DNA of 64,000 nucleotides, from the NCBI GenBank assembly GCA_033026295.1, contig JAUPFM010000090.1, positions 62,001 to 126,000 on the forward strand, written 5' to 3'. The stretch comes from Channa striata. Taxonomy: Eukaryota > Chordata > Actinopteri > Anabantiformes > Channidae. The stretch's first letter is position 1. The number at the start of each line of letters is the position of its first letter. Shown piece after piece: positions 49,491 through 60,400 of the stretch. The translations under genes and the position numbers were made by a program. The notes under the pieces were generated by a model, which made no database searches, was not told the DNA's origin, and saw only the letters and a list, made by a program, of their open reading frames with translations.

Positions 49491-50940
49491 GACAATTTGG
49501 TGGCAGTGGTGGGATCTGCTGAGCTGTTGCCTGGGGAGTGAGTGGACAGTGTGAACCCTGGAACAGAATCAAACTCCAACCTCAACATCGGCTTAATGAA
49601 TGAGTGTAGAGATGAGGGACTGAACACAGTCCGATCACCACCGCCAGATCCACAAACTTAAAATTAACACGGGTTAACACGGATCCTGGTGAGTCGTAAA
49701 GAAGTTTCTAAATTAATTATCCTGAGCTCAAGTTGTCGTTCTTCGTTCTTCCCAGTCAATAGGAATTAGGTCCCAAGATTTGAGTGACAGTGAAAGAATG
49801 TGAACAGAGAAGGCAAACAGTCAGCAGAGGAAATAATAGATTATAATTTATTAATATTAATAGAGTATGGAGTCTGCAGCAGCGTGTCTTGTCTACAAAG
49901 TGAGAACGACTGTTCTGTTTTTGTCTCTGGACGAGGAACATAACTGTCTTTATGACATTTCAAACGTTTTTCATTAAAAATAAATCAGAATCAGATGAGA
50001 GCAGAGATTTAGGCTGTTTTGTCAAAAGTTCTTCTGTGCATGATTGGAAGCAGCTTGATGTTGAACCACCTGTGATGATTTTACCATCTGCCCGTGACCA
50101 CAGACGTGTGTCTTTGTCTTGTGCCTGAGCAGAACACACACACTGTCTTATCAGAGACAGAGTTGGTGACAACACCAGCATGAAGACGTGTGTCTGAATT
50201 CATGTGGGGAACAACACATAGTGTATGATCAACGTTACATCTTTTAATACACTGAAGCTAAAACGGCTTTAGATGCTGTAAAATAATTGTTCATTTAAAA
50301 TGATAACAGCCGTTCACAGTGACTCACAGCAGCTTTGCATTAAGGTCAATATTTTCCTTCACATTTATTGCTACTGCACAATGAATGCAGACATTTGAAT
50401 ATGATACTGACTTTTCAATGGATTCGTCTGGGCACAGACTAACGGACCAGGCTCTAACAAGAACCACGATATAAGACAATTACATCGATCATATAATTCT
50501 ACATGAGAACTCAGGAATATTCATACAGTCAAAATGTTCCCAGTATCCCTTGTGCTCGACAGGTTACCCCCCAAAAAGGGCTGCGCCCCCTGGTGGCAAA
50601 CTCGGTGATTTGAACTGCTATTGTCACCAGGCTACACATGGATGAAGTTTTGAAATTTTTACTTGATTTTCTGGAAAGTAAAAGTGTTTTTTTCAGCAGC
50701 TTAAATCTTGAGAGTTTTCATCTCCCAGCAGGATCAGCTCTGCTGCTGCACATTGATGATTTGATGATCTGCAGCCGGTCTGACGAAGCATGTAAGTTAG
50801 AAAAGGTTCACCTGCTCAAATGGACATAAAATCACTGTCTTCATTACAGTTTGTCCAACCTAAAGTCGCTTCTTTAGGTCATGTGATCACAGCTGAGGCC
50901 GTCACTCCCTCACTAAAACGTGTGACTGACAAACATCCAT
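49491..50940 (+). mobile_element. Endogenous retrovirus relic: LTR end, primer-binding site and pol fragment
   Basis: GACA at 49491-49494 followed by ATT and then TGGTGGCAGTGGTGGGAT (49498-49515) looks like an LTR terminus and a primer-binding site; it is complementary at 17 of 18 positions to the 3' end of a tRNA-Leu plus CCA. About 1.2 kb downstream, 50725-50815 encodes a retroviral RT palm box (LLLHIDDLMICS) and, in a shifted frame at 50845-50940, the thumb-side LGHVITAE stretch. The region between is too degenerate or deleted to show gag or protease, and no second LTR was recognised. A dead, internally deleted copy. Confidence 0.6.
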
Positions 50941-52544
50941 TGTCATCCCTCCAACCAGGGAACAAATGTGTGTGACGTCATACTGAAAACAGTGGATTTA
51001 AAACTGATGAAATCAAACCAAGTTTGTGATCACTGTTAATCATTTTTGTTGATTTATTTCATATCTGCTGCATGTTTTTCATTGTTCTGTTGTTTGTTAC
51101 CTGCCTGTAGGGACTGTGGATGGAATCTAGCAGCCTTTGCTATAATCCAGCAAGTTGGTTATTAAAATGCATGAAATAAACCAAAATAATAAAATCTGTT
51201 TCAAACTTACCAACTGTGCCGTTTTTGTTTCAGATCAAATCGCTAATTAACATTGGCTCTTATTGGTAATAAATGAACATTTCTTTTTTATAAGTTTCTC
51301 CTTTACTTACTTTTGTTCTCGTTGTGCTTTCACTTCGTGCATTTTGTAGCCACAGACAGCGGCTTACAACCTGATGTTGAGCTGACACACACACATTCTA
51401 GTGATGAAGATCCCTGTGTGTAAGTCTGCTTGTAGTAAGTGCCTCCTAATTTACGCTTAGCTGTCTGTCACGCAAAAAATACTGCCTGCATTTCCATTGC
51501 AGTATTACGTCGTTGCATATTTAATCTCTGTAAATTTATACATCTGATAACTGTTGTATGTCTTATAATTAATGTGTCATCAAACAAAGGGAAATGTGGG
51601 AACAGAACAAAGGGAACAGGAAGCACAGAGCCTTGAATATGTCTGTGTTTTTCAAAACTTAAGTTGGGTGTTTTTAATGGTCCTCTTTTGGTTTTTCACT
51701 GCCTTTATCTTTTATAGAAGCATTAATTTTTTCTTTTTGGGTATTAATCCTGTAGGAGGATTGTGCCTTTGCTAATAATGACATGAAGGTGTGGTGTCGA
51801 CAGTTGTGTACAATGGCACTGCCCCGTGGCACAGTGCGTCTGTACAGTAACAATACATTGTTGATTCCCAGCTCTAGTTTTATGTGACAAATGAATTGGA
51901 TCCTCTTTTGCTCCATTCACCAGTATAATTGGTGTGGTCATGAACTTTGTGGGCATATGGACTATTAAGGGACTTGTGGGTTAATTTAACTGCTCACACA
52001 AACTGACTGAAATATAAACTGGAGTCAGTGATTGGACTTGTGGTTGTTTCAGGGTAGGAAGATGCTCTGTTGCTTTCAAATAGCCTTTCGAAAAAACTCT
52101 CATTGTTCTTTTATTTCCATGTATTTATGAGGGAGCCTGGTTACTGTGTTTATCACTAAAATAATTCATATGAACAAGTAGGTGACCGCTGTAGACGGAG
52201 AGGTTTGTGTGTCCTGGTGATCATGGCAGCTGTGTAGAGTCTCCTACTCCTCCAAGCACAGCAGGTTTCTACCGTGAAGTTGGGGATGTGTCAGCAGTTT
52301 AATGAAGAGTAGGGACAGATCTGCATCATTAGTTCCTTTCAGCAGTGTGACCAGAATGAAGGAGGATGGTTAGTACGGTGCTGAAGGAAGTTCTAGTCTG
52401 TAGGGTGTATTCATATGCACGGGATTCTTACCTGTACAAATATGTATTTTACAGAAATTTAAGTTTTGTTTTAAATTATGGGGATATAAATTTTTGTACT
52501 GATAATCAATCCATTATATGTGATCCACATTTCCATTCTATGGA
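50941..52544. other. Intergenic, no gene recognised
   Basis: AT-rich, short open frames only. No domains or structured repeats noticed. Confidence 0.35.
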
Positions 52545-52660
52545 TGAGAGGCAGGGTCAGGACAGGTCTCCAGTCTGTCTCAGGGCCAACACAAAGAGAA
52601 ATACACAGACCGACAACCATTTACACCTACAGGCAGTTTAGAGTCACCAGTTAACTTAAT
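52545..52660. mobile_element. Fish-type dispersed repeat fragment
   Basis: GGACAGGTCTCCAGTCTGTC, then CAGGGCCAACACA and GGCAGTTTAGAGTCACCAGT follow the wording of a very common teleost interspersed repeat. No coding capacity. Confidence 0.5.
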
Positions 52661-53104
52661 ATGGATGAGTTTCACGATTTTTCAATACTTAACCCAGAAT
52701 ACAGAACACGGGAGGAAGGTTAAGAATGTTTATTGGTAACACGTATGTGAATAGATCATTTGAAGGTTGGAGGATTAGTTCCTGGATGGCAAAGAACTGA
52801 GACCACCAGGGAAAAAGACTGGGCACTGATGACAGAGACAGATGATAATGAAGGAGCCTCCTGAGAAGCCAAAATGCAGGTAGAACTGGAATGGTTTACT
52901 TGGAGATAATGGAACAGAATGCTGACTATTGTCAAAGGGGCAGGTATAAGGTAAGTTTCCAGAGAGCAGGATGGTAAACGTCCAGAGAGGAATGGCAAGG
53001 TGCAGGTGAGTAAGGTTCATTCCTGAAGTGGAGCTCACGGTTCAGGTAAATATAGTTTCAGAGCAGAAGAACACAGGTAAGTAGCATGCAGGTATAACAG
53101 TCCC

Positions 53105-54090
53105 GGCAGCTGTGACCACCATCCCCCAATCTCTTCCACCTCTCCCCACCCCCCTGTCTTCACACCACTCCACAACCAGCCCCCCTTCCTCCCCCCTAAC
53201 CCTAACATCAAGTCAAGTGAGGGGAGAGCTGAGACGCCTGAAAGTCAGGAAGGCTGCAGGACCAGATGAGATCAGTGCCAGACTGCTGAGGAACTGTGCT
53301 GACGACACTAGCAGTTGTCATCTCCAGAAATTCTCTGATGACTCATAGTTGGTTGTATATCAGATCGAAATGAGCTGGAGTACAAGTCAGTGATCATGGA
53401 CTTTGTGGACTGGTGTGAAAGCAACCACCTGTGCTTAAACACCAGTAAGATGAAGGAGATGGTGACTGACTTCCTGAGAAAGACACCACCATTCACACCG
53501 GTGAACATCCAGGGCTCGGACATTGAGAGGGTGGACAGCTTCAAGTACCTGGGTGTTCACCTCAACCATAAACTGGACTGGACTGACAACACTGATGCCT
53601 TGTACAAGAAGGGTCAAAGTCGCCTCCATCTTCTGAGGGGACTGAGGTCCTTCGGTGTGTGCAGGTCCATGTTAAGGACATTCCGTGACTCTGTGGTAGC
53701 CTCAGCTCTCCACTACGTTGTGGTCTGCTGGGGTCCAGGCAGCACCGACCAGGACAGGAACAGACTGAACAAGCTGGTTAGGAGAGCCAGCTCTGTCCTG
53801 GGCTGCCCACTGGACTCTGTGGAGGAGGATGTTGGCCAAGCGGACCCACTGCACCAGACAGTGGAGGCTCTGTGCAGCTCCTTCAGTGGACTCTATAACT
53901 CCACAGTCTAACCTACTTGAACTTGAAATATTGTACATATTCTGTAGTAGTTATACATTGTATATTTGTAGATTGATTTGAATTTAATTTTTGCACATTA
54001 CTTGCACTTTCTTGTTGCTTTGTACATCTGGGAGCTGTGTAACATGTAAATTTGCCGTCATGGGATCAATAAAGACACCTTAAAACCTTA
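53105..54090 (+). mobile_element. L2/CR1-like LINE, internally deleted, 3' end preserved
   Basis: RRLKVRKAAGPDEISARLL (about 53225-53290) jumps directly to CHLQKFSDDS (about 53318-53345), so most of the RT fingers and palm are deleted. The C-terminal part is open at 53390-53911 (CLNTSKMKEMVTDF, VNIQGSDIERVD, KYLGVHLNHKLDW, LLRGLRSFG). The 3' UTR ends GGGATCAATAAAGACACCTT. It lies inside a larger repeat-like stretch (about 52690-54670). Confidence 0.72.
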
Positions 54091-55186
54091 AAGTCCAAAA
54101 TCCTAAGTCCTAATAAACTATCCAAAGTCCAAGTTCAACATCCAGGATACTAATGCTTTCTTATCAGAGATGCCAAACAGTGAAATGAACCAAGGCCCAG
54201 TACAAACAATCCAAAAGGTAACAAGTGGCAGGAGCTTCCAACACGGTTTACAGGGCTGGAATCCAGGCTGAGTCCGGTGGTTATTTGACTGGCAGACCAC
54301 ACGATGAACCAGCAGGCAGATCACACAGGCAGCATGTGAGTTGCAGCTCAGCAGGCGAGTGAAGGGTAGACAGGTAGCAGGCAGGTAACAGGTGTAGGGA
54401 GCAGGCCCCAAGCAGGCCAGTTTTCGGGCAGGGAAATTAAACTTGCAAACGGATCATCAAGGTCCAAAACACAAGGTAAAAACTGTGTGGCAGGTTCACT
54501 GTAGTGCTGCAGGGACGTCACACAGAGAGACAATCTGTCACAGGGCTGTGGGGTGAAAACAATCAGGACCAGTGATCAGTGGTAAAGTTAGTAGAGTTAA
54601 CTATGGAGCAGGAAGTGAGGCAGAGAATCTACAAAATAAAGGCTGGGGACAGGAAGTGGGGCAGGAGACCATGACGGGTGTTTGGAGTGTGGAGGAATAA
54701 ACGGAAGATGGCTAGGATCTTCTAGCTGTGGAGGCACTGATGTAATTCTCATGATCCTAATTTTACTTTTTATACACTCCTTCAACATGTTTGTTACTTC
54801 TAATGAAGAAAGGACATTTGTAGTTTATGAACATCAAGTTATTAGGTTACACTTTGTGTTTTTAATATGTTCGGTTTAAGGCCACGTTTACATCCCCTCA
54901 AATGATCCCATTCAAAAGACATGCAGGGGATGAAATGTTATACCTACATGTTACATAATAATGCACATACAACCAGTTCATGTTCAGAAGTGACAAAAAC
55001 AGTCAAGCAATATATTTTAAAAAGTTATTGAGAATAAAAAGAAAATCTTTGCTTTACTCTTTTCTTGCAAATTTTACCCCAAACGCAAAGTTCAGAACTG
55101 ACAGGATCTAAAGCCCCTGCTGGTCCTGAAGAGATGTTACGCTGCCTCCTGCTGGCTGTTTGTTGTTACTGCTCAGTCAGTTCATC
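54091..55186. other. Repeat-like intergenic DNA
   Basis: 54100-54670 reads as the right part of a dispersed repeat that frames the LINE (TCCAAAGTCCAAG-type phrases, GGGGACAGGAAGTGGGGCAG). After 54700, AT-rich DNA without recognisable features. Confidence 0.35.
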
Positions 55187-55300
55187 TGAGATTATTATTA
55201 TTATTGTTGTTGTTGTTGTTGTGTTGTTATATTCTTATTCTTATTCTTATTCTTATTCTTATTCTATTCTTATTTATTATTATCATTATTATTATTTAAC
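55187..55300. repeat. Compound microsatellite (ATT)n-(GTT)n-(TTCTTA)n-(TTA)n
   Basis: ATTATTATTATT, then GTTGTTGTTGTTGTTGT, then about five hexamer units TATTCT, then TTATTATTATCATTATTATT. Confidence 0.9.
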
Positions 55301-55559
55301 TCCAAGAATCACATAAGGAGAGTGTTCCTTTCCAAACACGTCACAGTTCAGATTTTTCTGAGTAATAATAACATTTAGAAAGTTGAGCAGCAGTGATGCA
55401 TAGATGCCTAGATGCTCACTGATGTCACTGGTTAATAATCTATTAACTGCTTTATTTTCAATGTCATTGGTGAATATATTATCTATTCGAGTGGCACTAC
55501 AGGACGTAATTCTGCTGGTTCTGGTCACACAGTCACAGAAACTATATGTTGTTAGTATT

Positions 55560-56220
55560 TCTGCTCCATCCTGTTAATGATGACGTGCTGCCACCTGCTG
55601 ACTTCTTCCCGTCTGTGCTCAGTCTGATCACACACTACATCAGAGCAGTGCACAAACTTTCACTTTCACTTCCTCTGTAAAGTCTTCAGATGGGCCTGTG
55701 GAATTAACATTAATCGTTTCAAACTGATGAAATGTTTTTTTTAATGCAATGAAAAACCCAAATTTATTAATTTAGTTGAACCTTTATCTGACAAAGGTAA
55801 AATGAAAAGACTTGTAGTGTCTCACTGACTAACAATTCCTCTCAAAAGTCTTTTAGAAACAAACGTTCAGTTTCCCTGCACCTACACACATTAACAGAAG
55901 TGTTGGGGCATATTTTATGAAAAACATAAAGCAAGAATAAAGTTTAAAAAAGGTTTATTAATTAAAAATCACCTTAGAAATTAAACGATTTATTTTCCTG
56001 TTCGAGTAAAATCAATCGAGCTGTAAAGTCGTCGGGTTTGAAAAGCGAAAGCAAAGCACAACTGAAACTCTACGATTTCCTCCAAAGGTAATAATGGAAG
56101 CAGGTCAGTAACACCACAGTCTTTAACTGTAGGTGAGTATTTTCATTCATAATAAGAGTCTTTGTTTCCTCTCAGACTCTTGGATAATGTGCAAAAGTGG
56201 AAGGAATGAAAATGTTCTGT
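55560..56220 (+). promoter_or_regulatory. Orphan copy of the V-set gene 5' flank
   Basis: Matches 43190-44185 and 37195-37480 (ATGACGTGCTGCCACCTGCT, GAGCTGTAAAGTCGTCGGG, CACAGTCTTTAACTGTAGGT). No signal-peptide or V exon follows on +; the array stops and the inverted FcRL gene begins. Promoter function is inferred from position upstream of the signal exon in the 44-kb copy. Confidence 0.45.
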
Positions 56221-56304
56221 ATTAAAACGACTTAGGTCAGAAAGGACAGAGAGAAGATGTGGAGACAAAACGAACCAGCAAAGAGCAGGATGGACATAAG
56301 GTGT

Positions 56305-56308
<4 letters not shown>

Positions 56309-56353
<45 letters not shown>

Positions 56354-56385
56354 CACACACGCATACATACATACATACATACAGT
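56309..56385. repeat. Compound (GT)n-(TA)n-(CA)n-(CATA)n microsatellite
   Basis: About 15 GT units pass into TATATATATATATA, then ACACACAC and CATACATACATACATACA. It can fold on itself (GT against AC). Confidence 0.88.
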
Positions 56386-56677
56386 ATATACACAGACACA
56401 TTTTCCCACTGGAAATATCCAAAAATAGGGTTTAGAAGTCAGGCTATAATATTTCAAAATTAATAACAGAGTTATGTTAAAAATAAAGAAATATCATTAA
56501 TAATGATCAGTATATTACATTATTGGCTTATACAAATTTTCGTTATTGCACAACTCATCTTAGAAAAATACTTACAGTTATCAAGTTAATGTATTGGAGT
56601 AAAGGGACAATATATGCCTTTGAAATATAGTCAAGCTGTACAAGCTGTAAGTAAACAAAGGGAGTATGAGGCAGATT

Positions 56678-56862
56678 TCAGGGCTCCAGAAGTGGGCGGG
56701 GTGTTGGAGGCGGAGGAGGGCCAGCAGTAGACAGGTGTGTTGCATGTGATGGGGGTCCAGTGGTGGGCAGGGGTATCGGAGTTAATGGGGCTCCACACGT
56801 GAGCAGAGGTGTTGTTGGTGGTGGGGTTGCAGAAGTTGGTGTGTTTGAAGAAGCAGATTTAC
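56678..56862 (-). CDS. Candidate 3' exon of the - FcRL gene: Pro/Thr-rich 12-residue repeats
   Basis: On the minus strand, the acceptor TTTTCTCAACAG is followed by a 61-codon frame that joins the Ig D2 exon in phase 1 and ends in TGA (56680-56678). It reads as degenerate 12-residue (36-bp) repeats rich in Pro and Thr: TTPLLTCGAP, LTPIPLPTTGPP, SHATHLSTAGPP, PPPTPRPLLEP. A mucin-like stalk or secreted tail would fit. No TM exon was found beyond it. Exon status rests on phase, acceptor and openness only; it could also be a non-coding minisatellite. Confidence 0.4.
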
Positions 56863-57401
56863 CTGTTGAGAAAACCTCACTTGAATGTCTGGATCAGGGT
56901 TCACTTAAACTTAAAGCCTCCCTCAGACTGTTTCACAGTGGGTTTCTTATCTCTACAGGATCACTGAGGACTACAGGTTGAGCCTTGTTTTCTAACCTAG
57001 ACCTTTTTACATTCTACCAACCTGTCCTCATGTGAGGTTTGCACCGCAGATGCAAAGTGTCACTCTATTAGTGTAAAAACTAAAAACCTAATTCATGGAC
57101 GTGTATTTGTATACGATCATTTTTCTAGTATTTGTATTTGTAAGTCATATGACACCAAGCAAATGTTATTAAGTATCTGTTGACCTTCGTGAGTTTTGCT
57201 TCAGTTGCTGTCTTTTCTAAGTGACTGGTCAGATCACCAGCCAAACTACAGCAACCAACTTTATATCCATTTAGAAAGACTTTGACTTCCTTCTGGATCT
57301 TTGGTTCACTCCCTTTAATTTTACCATAGACCAGCTGCTGAGGCTCTTAACAGTTTTAAAGTCTCTGATCTAAGGTAGAGAAAATAAGTGAAACTCCTGA
57401 C

Positions 57402-60400
57402 CTGTGACGTAGATCCAGCTGGGTGGAGACTCTCCACGACTGCTGATGTGACACTTGTAGACGCCTTCATCAGACTTGGTAACATGGTGGATGGTCATGT
57501 GACCTGTAGGCTCAGTCCCGATGAGGGAGCCATCTTTATAGAAATCAGCTGGGAGCTCGGAGGGAGGACTCTTAGTTAGACAGTGCAGAGAGACGTCATG
57601 TCCCTCCATCACAGGGTGGACAGGACTCTGCAGGATCACTGCTCCACCTCAACACAGAGACAAACTACAGCATTTCATCCATTTCCACACAGACTCATCA
57701 ACACTAACTCCACAGTCTGATCTTACCAGTGATAGTGATGCTGATGATGTTACTGGTTGATCCATGTCTGGACTCACACCAGTAAACTCCACTGTCCAAT
57801 GGGTCAACGTAGCTGATTTGACATGAAGACACAAACTGTTCTCCCCAACCAGGTCCACATTCAGCTCTGGTTTCTTTAGTTGTGTTCCTTCTCACTGTCC
57901 ATCCAGCAGAGCTGTCCTCACAGTTCAGATGAACAGACTCTCCTTCAAAGAGCTGAGAGCTGCTGGGACTTGCAGTCAGACGAGCTGTGAGAGAATTTAA
58001 GATGTATTTGAGCACAACACTGTGACCTGCTGAGTGTTATTGTGTTACACTGATTAGGCCCATAGCAGCAAAATATGTAAGCCATAAAAATATTGATTAT
58101 GATTAAAACCTTTTTATTAAAGCTTACTTGAGACTTTCAGTGGATTGCTGTTTACATGAAAGAGTATAACAATTTTAAAGCTATTTTAAAGTAGAGGTAA
58201 AGTACAGGTAATTGACCCCACCCTCCCATGAGGGTTGAAACTGACAGAGTGCTCCTGTTTGGATGCTCTTAAATAGGATCCAAACTTGACACCCCTGCCT
58301 GTCATTGCTTGTTTATCAAAAATGTTTCTTTTTGTTGCATATAGTAAATAGTAGGAAATCTAGCCACAGGGTTGCAAGCCAGTGACTTCCGTGCCAGTCA
58401 CGAGCCCAGATAAATAGAGAGGGTTGCGTCAGGAAGGGCATCCGGCGTAAAACTTGCCAAGTACAAACATGCGAGTCATCCATACCACTTTCATACCGGA
58501 TCGGTCGAGGCCCGTGTTAACAACGACCGCCACCGATGCCGTTAACCTACAGGGTACCAGTGGAAATTGGACTACTGTTGGTCGAAGAAGGAGAGGAGGC
58601 AGAAGAAGGGTTTGTGGTCAGAGAGAGAAGGGGAAAGGCAGGAGCTTAGATTTGAGAGTAGGGACTCTTAACGTTGGCACAATGACAGGGAAAGGTAGAG
58701 AGCTGGCAGACATGATGGAGAGAAGGAAGGTAGATGTACTGTGTGTGCAGGAGACATGGTGGAAGGGCAGCAAAGCACGTAGTATTGGAGGAGGATACAA
58801 ACTGTTCTACCAAGGTGTGGATAGGAAGAGAAACGGAGTAGGAGGGATCCTGAAGAGGGAGTTTGTGAACAATGTTCTAGAGGTGAAAAGAGTCTCAGAC
58901 AGGGTGATGAGCCTAAAGCTAGAAATCGAAGGTGTGATGGTGAACGTAGTCAGTGGGTATGCTCCACAAGTTGGCTGTGAGTTAGAAGAGAAGGAGAGAT
59001 TCTGGAGTGAGTTTGATGAGGTTGTAGAGAGTATCCCCAGAGGAGAGAGAGTAGTTGTTGGAGCAGACTTCAATGGGAATGTTGGTGAGGGGAACAGAGG
59101 TGATGAGGAGGTGATGGGCAGGTTTGGTGCTAAGGACAGGAATCCAGAAGGACAGATGGTGATGGACTTTGCTAAGAGGATGGAAATGGCTGTAGTCAAA
59201 CTTACTTCCAGAAGAGAGAGGAACACAGAGTGACATACAAGAGTGGAGGTAGGAGTACACAGGTGGACTACATCCTATGTAGACGAGGTCATTTGAGAGA
59301 GGTTAGTGACTGTAAAGTGGTGGTAGGAGAGAGTGTAGCCAGACAGCACCGCATGGTGGTGTGTAAGATGACTCTGGTGGTCAGGAAGAAGAAGAGAGGA
59401 AAGACAGAAAAGAAGACCAAGTGGTGGAAGCTAAAGAATGAAGAAACTTGTGAGGAATTCAGGCAGAAGTTGAGACAAGCTTTGGGTGGTCAGGAAGAGC
59501 TTCAGATGACTGGCTAACTATAGCAGAGGTAATCAGGGAAACGGGTAGGAAGGTGCTTGGTGTGTCATCTGGAAAGAGGAAAGAAGATAAAGACAATTGG
59601 TGGTGGAATGAGGAAGTACAGGACTGCATCCAGAGGAAGAGGTTAGCTAAAAGGAAGTGGGATGTAGAAAGGACTGAGGAAAGTAGACAGGAGTACAAGG
59701 AAGTGCAGCGCAGAGTGAAGAGGGAGGTGGCAAAGGCCAAACAGAAAGCTTACGATGAGCTGTATGACAGGTTAGACATGAAGGAAGGAGAGAAGGATTT
59801 GTACAGGATAGCCAGACAGAGAGATAGGGATGGTAAAGATGTGCAACAGATAAGGGTGATTAAAGACAGAGATGGAAAGGTGCTAACAAGCCAGGAGAGT
59901 GTGCAGAGAAGATGGAAGGAGTATTTTGAGGAGCTGATGAATGTGGAAAATGACAGGGAAAGAAGGGAGGAAGATGTGGATGTTGTGGAGCAGGAAATAG
60001 GAGAGATTAGAAAGGATGAGGTGAGGAAGGCTCTGAAAAGGATGAAAAGCGGAAAGGCTGTTGGTCCTGATGACGTACTTGTGGAGGTGTGGAAGTGTCT
60101 AGGAGAGACAGCAGTGAAGTTTCTGACAGGTGTGTTTAACAGGATTTTAGAGAGTGAGAAGATGCCTGAGGAATGGAGGAGAAGCGTTCTGGTGCCGATC
60201 TTTAAGAACTGAAGCAACTACAAAGGGATAAAGCTGATGAGCCACACAATGAAGCTGTGGGAAAGAGTAGTGGAAGCCAGGCTTAGGAAGGAGGTGGAGA
60301 TTTGTGAGCAGCAGTATGGTTTCATGCCCGTAAGAGCACCACTGATGCCATTTTCGCTTTGAGGTTGTTGATGGAAAAGTACAGAGATGGTCAGAAGGAG

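Noticed and set aside
55065..55316. Open frame with Ser-Tyr repeats
   Set aside because: The repeat is the translation of the compound microsatellite at 55187-55300.
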